DNA of 64,000 bases from Gymnopilus junonius (GCA_015501075.1 JADNYJ010000047.1:185395-249394), one strand, 5' to 3'. Counted from the first letter of the stretch, positions 13,201 through 24,941 are shown. Notes: a model not told the origin generated them from the sequence alone. Translations and numbers: made by a program.

Positions 13201-14136
13201 ATTCAGACGACATTTACCACCTCCGCGGACGAATTTTGAGAAATTGCAAGATATCCTTTTGAAGAGGAAAGACATGAAGCTGGACGTGTCGAGCTCAAGA
13301 GCGCTTGCTGCATCTCTTGACCAATGTATTGTAAGTCTTGAAATCATCTGTGACTAAAGATATTGTGTTTTACAATGCTATCTAGGATCCCAGTGAACCT
13401 GCGTTCAACACCCTCGTCCGCATCATGGCTACGCGGTGCATGTTATCGGCAGAATACTTCTGCTCCGGGAGTGTCGGCAAAGACACATTTGGCCATTACG
13501 GGCTTGCTAGTCCTATCTACACACATTTTACGAGTCCTATACGACGTTATGCAGGTGAGAACCTGTACTCAGTCTCTAACTTAATGACGCTCATTATCTT
13601 ATCGCAGATGTTCTGGCTCATCGTCAGCTATCAGCAGCTATTGGCTACACCCCATTACATGCTTCACTCCATTCCAAGCCTTACGTGGAACACGTCTTGG
13701 ACGTGGTCAATCGTCGGCATCGTATGGCACAAATGGCGGGCAGAGCGAGTGTGGAGTTTTATGTTGGATTGGCGTTGAAAGGTCGCGGCGAGAGAGAGAA
13801 GAAAGTTGGAGGGCAAGCAGCAGAGGTCACTGAGGATGCGTTTGTGATTAGGACGTTCAGAAATGGCCTTGGTGTGTTTGTGTCAAAGTAAGTCATTTCC
13901 CGTTTCCCTTACGCATTAGTTCTGATGGTTGTGTTAGATTGGGTATCGAGGGCTTGGTGATGTTCAAGAAGAACATGCAATTCGACGCGGAGAATTACAC
14001 CATCACAGTCAGATCAACCACCATCGCCGTCTTCGACAAAGTGACTGTTCGCATCTCTGTGGAGAAGGATAAAAATACGCAAAGAGGAAAGGTAAAGATG
14101 AACTTGGTTCATCCAATAGACTCCAGTGGATTGTAG
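10224..14136 (+). CDS. DIS3: Exosome catalytic subunit DIS3/Rrp44 (3'-5' exoribonuclease plus PIN endonuclease)
   Basis: Catalytic subunit of the RNA exosome, in nucleus and cytoplasm. Domain order is complete: a Cys/His cluster (CGIDHCREC) like the CR3 motif; a PIN domain with Asp in LPDTNVF and Glu in [10 protein letters not shown]; cold-shock-like domains ([24 protein letters not shown] region and [14 protein letters not shown]); an RNB domain whose metal-binding cluster reads [13 protein letters not shown] across an intron, followed by [19 protein letters not shown] and [18 protein letters not shown]; and a C-terminal S1-like segment. Start ATG at 10224 gives [14 protein letters not shown]; stop at 14134-14136. 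About a dozen short introns are implied and all joins checked keep frame, so the gene looks intact. The nearest plus-strand gene downstream is the CFEM protein. Confidence 0.93.
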
Positions 14137-14705
14137 CCTGGTCTGTGTTGCAATCTCGTATATCTTATTTGATGGAAGTTTCTTTTCCAGCCTCATCTGT
14201 CAGTAACGGATATTATCTGTTTCAGTGCGATTGATGAAGCTATACTCTCCTTCTTTCATCCCGGGCTTCACGCTACAGTGCTTCATCTTTAGTGTCGTAA
14301 ATTGCATCGGTTTGTGAACGGCCACCCATACGTCTAGATCTTGGAAGTTGGCAAGACACGTTTGAAGTTGAAGTTTTGTTTAATCAACGTCCGCCAGCAC
14401 CCCAAATTGGCTGTGCTCATCATAGAATTTTCCATTTTTACCGGAAGTGTACCCAAGACAGCAGGATAACTCTCACGGCGTCTATCAGGTGCGTTTATTT
14501 GATCACGGAAGTTTACAGAATGCACAATCGGACTCCGAACGGAAAATGATTTTGGACATTGCGATCTATTGCGATGCATGGGTATCTACGCAGATCTACG
14601 CGTACATGCACGTATCTAAGGAGGTGCCTATGTAATAAGGCTTGACTTGTCTCCAAACCATCAACCTCGTCGACCTGATTCTCTACTTCTCGTTGGATCG
14701 GAGAG
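14137..14705. other. Intergenic, no gene seen
   Basis: Between DIS3 and the CFEM gene. It probably holds the DIS3 3' UTR and the CFEM promoter. Only short overlapping open frames without motifs are present. Confidence 0.5.
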
Positions 14706-15328
14706 ATGCTGGCTGAGCTCTTCGTCGTCTTCTTCGCAGCTCTCGTGGTCAATGCTCAGACAGGGGGGACCACAGTCTCTCCTTGCATTCTTGGTTGCAT
14801 AGTTCCAGCTGCAGCCCAGAATGGCTGTTCTTTGTACGTGTCGATTCCCATTCCGACGATTCGGATGAATCAAGCTAAACCTAATTTACGCAGCACCGAT
14901 GCAACTTGTGTTTGTGCATCTGCTCAATTCCAGTCTGACGCACGAGGGTGTCTGATGACACACTGTACCCCTCAAGAGTACCAGACTGCTCTCGCTCTGC
15001 AAGCTGCAGATTGTACGGCTGGTATGATTATTTTTGTTGCCCCTTTTCGAGTGATTTACGATATTTTTCATTAGCCGGAATATCTGCTTCGGGGACACCC
15101 GCCACACACAGTGTCTCTTTCACTCTGCCTGGGAACAGCGGGAGCTCATCGACCAGCGCCAGCGGAGAATTGAGCACTACTCCTCCGGCAAGCTCCAGCA
15201 CAAATACCTCACCGAGTACTAGCGCCCCTAGTACCACTCCCAGTTCTTCTGCTTCATCGTTGGCTTTTTCAGTTGGAGGAGTTAACGCTGTTGTTGGAGT
15301 TATTCTCGCAGGCGTTCTAGCGTTCTAA
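14706..15328 (+). CDS. Secreted CFEM-domain protein with GPI-anchor signal
   Basis: Cell-surface or secreted fungal protein; CFEM proteins bind haem or act at host/cell-wall interfaces. The N-terminus MLAELFVVFFAALVVNAQ is a signal peptide. Three exons join in frame (introns begin after TGTTCTTT and after GATTGTACGGCTG). The CFEM module carries eight cysteines: PCILGC, NGC, ATCVC, RGC, HC and ADC. A Ser/Thr/Pro-rich stretch follows, then a hydrophobic tail (VNAVVGVILAGVLAF) typical of a GPI-attachment signal. An Asp before the second Cys pair (TDATC) sits where CFEM proteins often carry the haem-ligand Asp, but register was not verified. Length, about 170 residues, is normal. Role in haem uptake versus adhesion is undecided. 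Confidence 0.88.
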
Positions 15329-16156
15329 TGCGTGGAAGGAACTTAAACGTGGCACGCGTCATATTCAATTGGATTTCATACGATCATTCATTCCTTTTTT
15401 TTGGTAAATTTTTCTAAATATACGCAAGTACAAGTCGCACTACATAATCGTAATCAACACCAGGATGTCTAGAGCATATACTCGAGTAGGACCAGATCCT
15501 GAGGATAGGATACTTTTTTTTTTCAAGTACTATACACAAAATTGTGACTCAAGATAGTGGACACCGCACTCGTTATCAAACTGAGATGGTGTCGCTTAGT
15601 CTGCACATTGACTGTAACGTATGGTACTTATTTAAGTTACTACTTTCGTCAAGGACCAAGTCCACCAGGGTCTATCACATGCTTTCCGAAAAATTAGCGG
15701 ACATATATCTTTTGCGAAAATGATTCCTTTTTTATCAGGGTTTTCTTTTTCGGCGTTCTAGAAATGAGTGCACCACTTTCGCATTTATGAAGTCCATTAG
15801 GCCACATGTACCTTCCGAATTATCGGCCTCCATTCCAGAGATTACATAGAGCAATAAGTATTTAAGGCAGTCGGCAGACTACCCCCCCCTATATTTACTC
15901 CTACTTACTTTATGCGCCTGCTAGATCCAGTCGAAGGACAAAATGACGTTTAAATGTATCTCTAGCTAGTTAATGGCTTGTAGCCCATTCATTGTTCGGG
16001 ATAAAGTGACTTGTCGTAATTGCACTATAACAGATTAGAATTTTTCCGAGTTTGAACCTTCTTGCCACTTGGGACTACATAAACTCTAGACGACTGTATC
16101 TTGGCTCGTCAAATGAAGGTCTTTTGATTTGTCCATTCCTGATTGATCGCGTGGAA
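15329..16156. other. Intergenic, no gene seen
   Basis: Convergent gap between the CFEM gene (plus) and the first DUF6534 gene (minus). Contains short T-runs and a C8 run near 15883. No coding motif, RNA gene or repeat was recognised. Confidence 0.5.
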
Positions 16157-18056
16157 CTAGGTCCGAAGTTGAACTGTGTCCTTTGCTCTGTTCAAATCAT
16201 GATTTGATGCAGTCAAAAATACTGAAGGCAAGGAAGTAGCAAGGCGAGAAATTGGGACCATACATACCTTCATCATATCAAGGGGTATGTCGAAAGAAGT
16301 TGGATTGTGTCTCTCACTGACACGGATGGTACTTGACACGGTACGATTGGCTGCGTTTCGAATGTACTGTCGAGAGTTGAGGTTGACGAGGACCGTTGTA
16401 AAATAAAGAGGGGATATTAGGTGGTAACAGCCAAGAGGAGGTTGCTCATGAGCTCGAGTCGTGTACACCAGCTTGTAAGTATATGACTTGTCAGTTTTCG
16501 TATATCATTATACCGGCTTGAGTACTCACTCCGACAATGACGTAGATGGAGACCAACGTAGTCCATAGACCCGTGTTAACCGATAACAACATGAGACGAA
16601 GAAGGATCGTGGTCGTTCTACAGTGTAGTAGGTTTCAATATACTATATTGTCAAACAGATAGAATCACATACGATTTCTGTGCCTCCCAATTAACATATC
16701 TTTCCCACAAAAGAACGGTCAGGCCAACACACGTTAGCAGATCTAAGATAGCACTGGCAACGCAGTTGGCTATGAAAAGCGCCTTTCCAAAAATTGAATA
16801 TTTAACGGTAAGCTTCAATAGAAATAAGTCACCATTCGCTGTTCAGGTCTGCCGGAGACATATCAACGTCAAAGAGAAGTCGAAATATAGGAGAACGCAC
16901 AATCTTCCAGACAGAAGAACTTGAAAAATGCAAAATATTAGAACTTTACTAGGCCTATGGTCACTTCCAACGCACCTAGAGGAAATACTGCAATACGTAA
17001 CTCGTCAGTTAAAGGCCCAAATTTATTCAGCTGGCCATTTACCAAATTGAAAAAGTAGAGCTGGGAGGGCAAATGCAGGAATGAACCAAGGTCTTCGAGA
17101 GACTAATTATTCATCAAAAAGCCATCATATGAAATTTATGAAGATTTTCCTACATTGCCACATTCTGTAAACAAAGAAGGCTTGGGAAGGAATAGAAACC
17201 AGCGCCTACAATGACTGTCAGTATGATTGGCAAACGTAAACTGGACATACTTACAGAGGTAAAATAAAGGCCCTTCGAGCAAAGTTTTCAGTCACAAGTT
17301 AGTCGCGCAGGAAACGGTGACTCACAGCACCTCCGAACCTGAAATTAAGATTAAATTCTAAGCAGCATCGCACAAATCGAATACTCACATTATATCACTG
17401 TTACTATTAGTAAGAATGTAGTAGAACTGATCTCCCCAGAGTTGCCCACCCCCTCTTATGACTCAGATGGTTTTGTAAATGAGCTTGACGCACTGATTGT
17501 CGTAGAAGTAGGATAAAACACACCAGCATCTATGGTAAAGGCTTGACGAACAGTATCCGCCAATCTATTTTGCACCATGAAGATCAGTTATCACAAAGAA
17601 AATGATGCCGACACACCCAATCCAGCAAACCTGAGTGACCAAAAATTTTGGAGGTTGGTGAGGTGATGGTATCGCAGCATCTGGGACGAAAGTCTCACCA
17701 AAATCTTGAGAACTCGGCGCTCATCTGCGTTGAGATGCGCACTGGAAGGAGGTCGCTTCAGGTAAGAGAGGCAATGTGAAAAAATAACAATAACACTCAC
17801 TCGAAGAAGTATTGGAATCTTCGCGGTCATTCCTGGTGAGTACGTAGATTTGGGAGTACATGCAGATGGCGTACAGTAGATAAACGCCGATGGCTGATCG
17901 ACGCGAGGATGAGCCCATTCCATGTGAGAGTCTTCACTGGCTCTAAGACGCACCCCAGAAACTTGTAGCTCCAAGCGTAGCCAGCGTGCTAATCGCCTGG
18001 AGTGCGAACAATGTGTTGACCTGAGAAGGACTAGGTGTGGGTGGTCCACTTTCCAT
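16157..18056 (-). CDS. DUF6534-type multi-span membrane protein
   Basis: Basidiomycete-expanded membrane protein family of unknown function. Reading the minus strand from MESGPPTPSPSQVNTL gives a chain of small exons: IGVYLLYAICMYSQIYVLTRNDRED; ERRVLKIL joined to VCWIGLADTVRQAFTIDA; DQFYYILTNSNSDIM; ALVSIPSQAFFVYRMW; SRRPWFIPAFALPALLFQF; ALFIANCVASAILDLLTCVG with WERYVNWEAQ; and TTTILLRLMLLSVNTGLWTTLVSIYVIV. The last two blocks form the conserved DUF6534 core. The tail PLYFTTVLVNLNSRQYIRN is the family C-terminal motif. Around ten tiny exons are needed. The end at 16157 assumes no splice after DMMK; splicing there would end the protein two residues later. It is divergent to a paralogue at 20220. 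The family call is good; exact exon ends are approximate. Confidence 0.78.
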
Positions 18057-18345
18057 CACGATTGAAACGTCAAGCAAGGCAGCGGGATTGCAAACTCGGC
18101 CTCAAATAGCAGAACATAGATGAGAGGGGATGACAAGCAAAGAGAAAGTATGAACGAAGGAAATCAAGTCTGGATGCATTCCGGAGGGTGTTAAGACGCT
18201 CTTCTTCCAAGAACATACTTGCCTTCTTTGCAAACGTTGACCCATATGACCGAATGTTCGCTATATCCCCGTTGACGACGGCAATACCTTTCTTACATGG
18301 AGATTCTGCCCGGTCGGCCCCTGACATTTTCTATATCAATGATTC

Positions 18346-19130
18346 GGCTCACTTTCTATAGGTGTGGGCCAAATACGATATAACTGAGTTTGAAAATATA
18401 ATCATGTACAAACAAAGTAACTCGGCCAAATAATGCAGCTACTTCGACATGTTCTGGGGCGCGAAAGTCCGGAACCAGAGCATAAATCAGTGAGATGAGT
18501 CTGATTCCCGAACATGAGGTAAATTTTAGAATATTTGACCTTTTCCTTAGCTCGGGATGCCACTCAATGAACACCACTGTACAAGGAAACTCATTAGGTC
18601 AGCACAGTCAGGTGATGAACTGGCCCTTCTGCATACATTCTTTCGAAGATTGGAAGGCATCTGGAGAGCTTGAAAAATAAGATAAAATTTTAATCTGGGT
18701 AACATTTAAAGAGGATGGGGAGGGTGCACAAAGCACGCTAGAAAAATAAATAATCCTGGTCATTTGAGGTAGATAAATCAAAAATCCACCCTGTTCTCCT
18801 CCCCACCCTGGAGTATTTGAAAGGCATCTATGCAATTCACAGTTCTTGGTGCATATGCATATTGAGAGGGCCGCGCGAAGCGCGGTAGGAAAAAATAATG
18901 TGCTACTCAGACCTACCCAAATCAAGGACCAGATCAATTTCATACCCAAATGCGCAAAAGCGCGCCTCGAAAAAATGGACTGCTTTCGGCCCCTGCAGAT
19001 TTCATCAAATCACGGCATGCTAGATGACCTTCACCTATATAGACACTGCGTAATTTATTTATTTCTTCCCTCCCTTCTTCGATTTAATTAATTTAATTTA
19101 ATTTAATATTAGGCGGGCCCACACCTATAG
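18346..19130 (+). repeat. Left arm of the palindromic element
   Basis: Reads as the reverse complement of 19130-19944 with only scattered differences, for example a one-base length change in a T-run and two transitions near 19048-19054. It carries an open frame mirrored in the other arm (MVHMHIERAARSAVG...), which looks like chance rather than coding. Confidence 0.85.
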
Positions 19131-19944
19131 GCTCACTTTCTATAGGTGTGGGCCTGCCTAATATTAAATTAAATTAAATAAATTAAATCGAAGAAGGGAG
19201 GGAAGAAATAAATAAATCACGCGGTGTCTATATAGGTGAAGGTCATCTAGCATGCCGTGATTTGATGAAATCTGCAGGGGCCGAAAGCAGTCCATTTTTT
19301 CGAGGCGCGCTTTTGCGCATTTGGGTATGAAATTGATCTGGTCCTTGATTTGGGTAGGTCTGAGTAGCACATTATTTTTTCCTACCGCGCTTCGCGCGGC
19401 CCTCTCAATATGCATATGCACCAAGAACTGTGAATTGCATAGATGCCTTTCAAATACTCCAGGGTGGGGAGGAGAACAGGGTGGATTTTTGATTTATCTA
19501 CCTCAAATGACCAGGATTATTTATTTTTCTAGCGTGCTTTGTGCACCCTCCCCATCCTCTTTAAATGTTACCCAGATTAAAAATTTTATCTTATTTTTCA
19601 AGCTCTCCAGATGCCTTCCAATCTTCGAAAGAATGTATGCAGAAGGGCCAGTTCATCACCTGACTGTGCTGACCTAATGAGTTTCCTTGTACAGTGGTGT
19701 TCATTGAGTGGCATCCCGAGCTAAGGAAAAGGTCAAATATTCTAAAATTTACCTCATGTTCGGGAATCAGACTCATCTCACTGATTTATGCTCTGGTTCC
19801 GGACTTTCGCGCCCCAGAACATGTCGAAGTAGCTGCATTATTTGGCCGAGTTACTTTGTTTGTACATGATTATATTTTCAAACTCAGTTATATCGTATTT
19901 GGCCCACACCTATAGAAAGTGAGCCCACCTATAGAAAGTGAGCC
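19130..19944 (-). repeat. Right arm of the palindromic element
   Basis: Inverted copy of the left arm. It ends with one extra partial copy of the terminal motif (CACCTATAGAAAGTGAGCC) directly before the target-site duplication. Confidence 0.85.
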
Positions 19945-20219
19945 AATGATTCTACTCGGCGATGCATCTAGACCATCGGATCTCGATCACATAGTGACTG
20001 TGCGCACCGCGCTGGCCTTTGCTTCAGTGATAACGACGTCCACCGCCAGCTTGCGCAACCTTCGATACCCTTCAGTGTTGCACAAGGTAAGTCTCTTCAA
20101 AATTTCGTTTCATTGACGTCTTTTCATTCCAGTGATAGAGTCTCCAAGCAAATGCCGCTGTCGTCCTGAAATTTCGACCCTTGAGAGGCTTTCCAAGTGA
20201 TTTCGTCTTGCATTCTTTC

Positions 20220-22086
20220 ATGTTCGTGTCACTGGGAGGCGACTACGAATTCTTACAAGCCAGAGATGCTCCAGCCACCTCAGAGTCGGTTCCGTGGCTT
20301 TTGGCATGCGTGATATTCTTTGGGACATGTGCTGTATGGGGTGAGTGCTAGCCTGGAAATCGAAAGGACACAAGATATTGAATTGCTTGTCTTCTTTGCC
20401 TCAAGGTATCACGAACGTCCAATTGTGCGTAATCTCTCCTCTGGATATCCATATAAACTTATGCCGCCATTTTTCGAAGGTTTCTCTATTTGCTTCGGTA
20501 ATTAGAAGCGGCTTTGGGCACCAGTCGCCTCCGTATTCTGATATTGGCTTGCAGGCACGTCAATGACCCGTGGAAGCTGAAGGCGCTGGTGAGTGTGGCA
20601 GTTTAAGGCGAGCCATGGAATGATGAACGCTGAACGAATTCAAAGGCATTGTCCATTTGGTACTGTCCTGTTCCCTTCATACTGAAATTCAACCTCAACT
20701 ATTGCGGTAGGACACTTGATACACTTCACCAGGCTCTGATCACCTACCGAAATCCGAGTGCGTCCAAAGCCATGACATCGATGAACTTTTGATGATAAAG
20801 TATTATTTAATTGAATGCTAGTCATTCCCATTGGTGCAAATTTTGTACCTTTCTCTCTTCAGGACATCGTTTTGTGAGCCTTTTCTTTTTAAAAAAAATA
20901 TTGAGGAATTCTAACCAAATTTACCGCTATAGTGACGCGGTATGTCTTGTTGACTGTCTTGTAGATAACATGGCTCAATGACGAGCAGTTGCCATTTCTA
21001 CCATTCGCCCTTGTATCTATCCTTGGCCAGGCATTTTTCGCGTACGAGTGTGGAAGAGGTTTGTTCACCCCGGATAATAAAGGTTATTGGAACTTATTTA
21101 TACCCCATGATATTTCCAGTCTCTAACCGGAAGCATTTGATTCCATCATTCGCTGTAAGGGAATCTTCGAGAGCAATTAGTACCTTAATTCTAATTGTAA
21201 ATGGTTATCCAGGCTCCCCTCATTCTCTTTCAAATTGGTGAGCATCTCTTGCGCGTGAAGTTCTAAATCCAGCTGTGTCCTGGCTAATTAATGGTAAACA
21301 GTACTTCCTATTGGTTTGTCGTTTCCGATCAACCTATCAAAACTCTCCCACTGAATGTCGAATGTCATTCCGCAGTTCTTTTAAGTGATATACAGAGCTC
21401 TGTGCTCACTTATCAAGATGAATTGGCAAACGAAACAGCTGGGTGGTTAATCCGGATAAATGGGATACTTCACTTGCACAATGTCGGTCGGACGTTATTT
21501 CTGCGGAACGTAATATTCTAACCGGCTGTATATTAGCGTCTTCTTCTAGCGACAGCCTCGATTGGCGCTTCTTTGAATATCCTTATGACTGGATTTTTAA
21601 TCGCTTTCCTGTGGAGAGGTTACGTTCGAAATGGATTTGTTTTCCAGAGGTGAGTCTACGGAAACTATTTTTCCTTATTTACCAGCGTAACACGCCTTGG
21701 CAGGCGGCGACCCCTTTTCTTCCGTGTCGTCCTCTTATTTGCGAATACGGGCTTTTGTACAGCCATTTATTCCTTCCTGACGATTTTCATGGTGAGTTCT
21801 AGTCATATACCTTCTCATGCAGATTTTCAGCGGTTCATTGCTTTAGATTGCATACACGCGTGTCGTATATGATCTATTTGGGGTATACGTCAAGTTACTG
21901 GCACCTTTATACACCTGCAGTGTGCTAGCCAACCTCAACTCACGGGATTATCTTACTGCTCATGGAGATCACGTTTTCTTACCGATTGACTCCGAGTTGA
22001 AGGAGCCAATCCTTTCATCGAGGGATGGGCCAATCCAATTTAGGGCTGGACGGACGTTTGAAACGGAACTACCTTCACCGGAGTAG
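20220..22086 (+). CDS. DUF6534-type multi-span membrane protein (paralogue of the 16157-18056 gene)
   Basis: Same family as the minus-strand gene on the other side of the palindromic element. Spliced blocks: WLLACVIFFGTCAVWG joined to ITNVQ; HVNDPWKLKAL then ALSIWTLDTLHQALITY; LPFLPFALVSILGQAFFAYE; SNRKHLIPSFA then APLILFQIG (counterpart of SRRPWFIPAFALPALLFQFG); LATASIGASLNILMTGFLIAFLWRGYVRNGF; RPLFFRVVLLFANTGFCTAIYSFLTIFM; and the C-terminal PLYTCSVLANLNSRDYL. Stop TAG at 22084-22086. The start is uncertain: ATG 20220 (MFVSLGGDYEF) is the nearest one in frame with the first membrane segment, but an upstream exon is possible. Membrane location is clear; function is unknown. Confidence 0.7.
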
Positions 22087-22363
22087 ATTATATAGTAAGA
22101 TTGCAAGATAACTGTAACATACTCAGAGTCGCGCTCATTTATAATCCGTATTATGTAGTTGGTTCTGAAGCTCCCATATTGTTGTGTTACATAGCATGAA
22201 GACGTGGGCAGTGCAGCCAGTGCTCCGCCTGCTCCATTGATCGCGACTCGCAACGCGCGCTCGGTCTAAAAGTAGACACCACGAAGATGACTGAGAGCAC
22301 CACGTGATCGATTTATCATCTCTCCGCGATTCCATAAATGAGCTCACCATCGACGTCGTCGAT

Positions 22364-23239
22364 ATGCTCGGTCGTCTTAAAAACCTTTTCTCCTCTACTC
22401 CCATAGATCCAAATTCTTTCCGGGCACCAATGTCCTCCAGTTAGTTTTTTTTTTTATTACTTCTGATCGCCTGATATCAAGCTCATTCATTATTCAATTT
22501 GTGATAGCATCGCTTGCCAAACCTGAGATAGCCACCTTTGCTGCTGGCTGTTTCTGGGGCGTTGAACATATCTTTTTGAAGCACTATCCACCATCTCAAA
22601 ACAAGGGGATTATATCTACAAGCGTTGGATATACAGGAGGCAATCCTCTGGTCACCAATCCGTCCTATAGGCTTGTTTGCGGTGGGGCGACTGACCATGC
22701 CGAAGCTTTGAAGATCGAGTTCGATCCCAGCATCGTGAGCTATGCAGAACTAGTTGGTAAGCTACACGTTGGCTTGCGTGTGGGAATTAAACTGATTTCC
22801 CGCAGAATTCTTCTACAGGACACACGATCCTACGACTGTTAACCGTCAGGGTGGTGACACTGGATCTCGTGAGTTCACTTTCAGACTCTTTTTTCCATTA
22901 CTTTCTTTGTTATCTCTTCTGAAATATGTACTGATGCGTTAACTTTAGAATATCGTTCTGCCATCTTCACTCACTCAGATGATCAAGCCGCCATCGCTAA
23001 GCGGGTTACGGAGGAGGTCCAGGCGAAGCACTTCACACCGAAAGGTCTGCAAATTTCAAACGCAATCGCATATGTCTTTGCATCTTATAACCACTCACAA
23101 CCTTTTCTTATTAGGCAAGAAAATCGTTACCGAAATATTACCCGCGGGCACATGGTGGGACGCAGAGGATTACCACCAACTTTATCTCTTCAAGAACCCC
23201 GATGGATATCAATGCCCTACACATCGCCTCCATTGGTAA
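22364..23239 (+). CDS. msrA: Peptide methionine sulfoxide reductase MsrA
   Basis: Reduces methionine-S-sulfoxide in proteins and free Met, using thioredoxin. Exon 1 ([16 protein letters not shown]) joins across an intron to [21 protein letters not shown], which carries the catalytic GCFWG (Cys about residue 40). Further conserved blocks: [55 protein letters not shown], and the C-terminal [22 protein letters not shown]. Four exons join in frame. ATG at 22364, stop TAA ending at 23239. Full length for a fungal MsrA and apparently intact. No MsrB was seen nearby. The gene starts 277 bp after the DUF6534 gene on the same strand. Confidence 0.93.
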
Positions 23240-23640
23240 TCCTGAACATTCGACCTGTAGTAATTTAACTGGAAGTTTGGAATTGTGACCAACAGCAGGT
23301 GTAGAACTGTAAATATGTAATTCAGAATCGTTATCGTTATAGTTTCCATGAAAGGTCGCCACTATTTCTCGCCCTAAACACAGGTGTTTACTACATAGAA
23401 CTATTTGTAATTTTTGAGTGGTCCAATGCAGCGCTAATACCGTTTCTTCCATAATCGGGTACCAGACAGTGGAAGAGAGTTGACAAAGTCAAATCAATTG
23501 GTTACACAATAGAAATACAAATTTACATAGAAAGTCATGTTTTTGTTGGCGAACTACAATTCAAGAGAATTCTTTTTACGTGCAGGGACGAGGGACGAGA
23601 ATGAAATAACAATGATAATGGGCGTCATTGGACTGAGAAT
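23240..23640. other. Convergent intergenic region, no gene seen
   Basis: Holds the 3' ends of MsrA (plus) and the repeat protein gene (minus). No motif or repeat was recognised. Confidence 0.5.
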
Positions 23641-24650
23641 TTAGAGGCCACGTCCACTGCGGGGTCCGTTCCTCTCTCCCGAGTCTCCGTGCCTGCGACG
23701 TTCAAGGGCCTGGCCACTGCGAGAGCCATTGCGCTCCCCAGAATCTCCATGACGGCGGCGTTCAAGGTCGCGTCCATTGCGAGAGCCATTCCTTTCTCCG
23801 GAATCACCGTGACGGCGAGCTTCCAATGCACGACCACTGTGAGATCCATTCCTCTCACCAGAATCTCCATGCCTGCGGCGCTCGAGAGCACGGCCACTGC
23901 TAGATCCATTTCTCTCTCCAGAATCCCCATGGCGGCGGGCTTCAAGGGCACGGCCAGAGCGAGAGCCGTTACGTTCACCAGAGTCACCGTGGCGGCGACG
24001 TTCAAGGCCTCGACCACTCCTGGAACCGTTTCGTTCTCCAGAGTCTCCATGCTTGCGTGCTTCCAAACCACGTCCGCTGCGTGAGCCATTGCGTTCTCCA
24101 GAATCACCGTGACGACGAGCTTCGAAGGCACGTCCACTGCGAGAACCATTCCTCTCTCCAGAATCTCCGTGGCGGCGACGCTCAAGGGCCCTACCGCTGC
24201 GTTCCCCTGAGTCACCGTGTCTGCGCGCCTCAAGAGCCCGTCCACTCCGAGAGCCATTCCTCTCTCCGGAATCTCCATGCCGGCGGCGTTCTAGAGCTCT
24301 GCCACTGCGGGAACCGTTCCTCTCTCCAGAATCCCCATGCCGGCGGGCTTCAAGACCGCGTCCGCTGCGTTCTCCTGAGTCTCCATGTCGGCGAGCTTCC
24401 AAATCTCGGCCACTGCGAGAGCCGTTGCGTTCTCCAGAATCGCCATGACGGCGACGTTCCAGGGCTCGCCCAGAACGAGAGCCGTTCCTCTCTCCAGAGT
24501 CGCCATGGCGGCGAGCTTCAAGGGCGCGACCACTGCGAGAACCATTCCTTTCACCAGAATCCCCGTGTCTGCGGCGTTCAAGACCACGGCCGCTACGAGA
24601 GCCATTGCGTTCGCCAGAATCTCCGTGCCTGCGAGCCTCGAACTGGTGGA
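23641..24650 (-). repeat. Coding minisatellite, about 60-bp unit, 17 copies
   Basis: Tandem repeat that encodes the 20-residue units of the secreted protein. Units differ mainly by synonymous changes; two copies (units 5 and 8 on the coding strand) lack 12 bp. Because the unit length is a multiple of three, all units stay in frame. Confidence 0.9.
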
Positions 24651-24835
24651 ATGGCTCTCTGGCAACAAGAGCACCACGAGCGGTCAAGTCGGCACCAGAC
24701 TGCACAACCTAGAATATGATTCAAGTAGATGGTCAGAAAAAGGCAAGAAACAAAAATCCTAAAACACACTGGAAGAGCATGAGCCGTCAATACAGCTGCA
24801 AGAATGAAGGCGAGGAAGCTCTTGTTGAATTGCAT
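23641..24835 (-). CDS. Secreted tandem-repeat protein with dibasic spacing (candidate Kex2-processed repeat protein), copy 1
   Basis: Two-exon gene of about 377 residues. Exon 1 encodes a signal peptide (MQFNKSFLAFILAAVLTAHA). A short intron leads to VVQSGADLTARGALVAREPFHQFEA and then 17 tandem units of about 20 residues, consensus RRHGDSGERNGSRSGRALEA, alternating mostly LEARR and LERRR junctions. Units 5 and 8 are shortened (GERSGR). The protein ends GPRSGRGL. Each unit carries a dibasic or tribasic site just before HGDSG, the arrangement expected of proteins cut by Kex2 in the Golgi into many similar peptides. No cysteine is present in the repeats. Regular coding repeats create long spurious frames on both strands. 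A minus-strand TATAAAAG lies about 107 bp upstream. Secretion is strong; Kex2 cutting and peptide role are inference. Confidence 0.8.
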
Positions 24836-24941
24836 TGCAAAGAGTTTTATTGGGAAGAATTAAAGCTAGGAGAGATGCAACTTTGCGAGGACGAGTTGAA
24901 GTCAAGTCAGAGACTGGAGGAGTAAAAGTGCTAAACGGTTA

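Larger units (their letters stand above)
18346..19944. mobile_element. Palindromic (foldback) DNA element with 8-bp target-site duplication
   Basis: A 1.6 kb insertion made of two nearly identical inverted arms. It starts GGCTCACTTTCTATAGGTG and ends with the reverse complement, followed by a second partial copy of the same terminal motif. The octamer AATGATTC flanks both ends exactly (18338-18345 and 19945-19952), so this is an integrated element. Two more copies of the terminal motif meet at the centre (about 19112-19155), so it can be read as two about 790-bp units joined in opposite orientation. No transposase was found; it is non-autonomous. An 8-bp duplication fits hAT, P or Merlin types, but the termini do not decide which. 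Confidence 0.85.

Noticed and set aside
18070..18327. Minus-strand frame MSGADRAESPCKKG... as a gene
   Set aside because: Short, without motif, and inside the inferred promoter interval of the DUF6534 pair.
18846..19424. Identical 80-codon open frames in both arms of the palindrome
   Set aside because: They are the same sequence in inverted arms, without a domain or splice context; duplication of the DNA, not selection, explains the match.
23641..24650. Regular 60-bp repeats considered as a CRISPR-like array
   Set aside because: There are no unique spacers; units are contiguous and coding, in a eukaryotic gene.
23625..24762. Several long open frames of 125-220 codons on both strands over the repeat gene
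   Set aside because: They are frame shadows of a 60-bp tandem repeat; a repeat unit divisible by three without stops in one frame stays open in others. Only the frame with signal peptide and intron is coherent.
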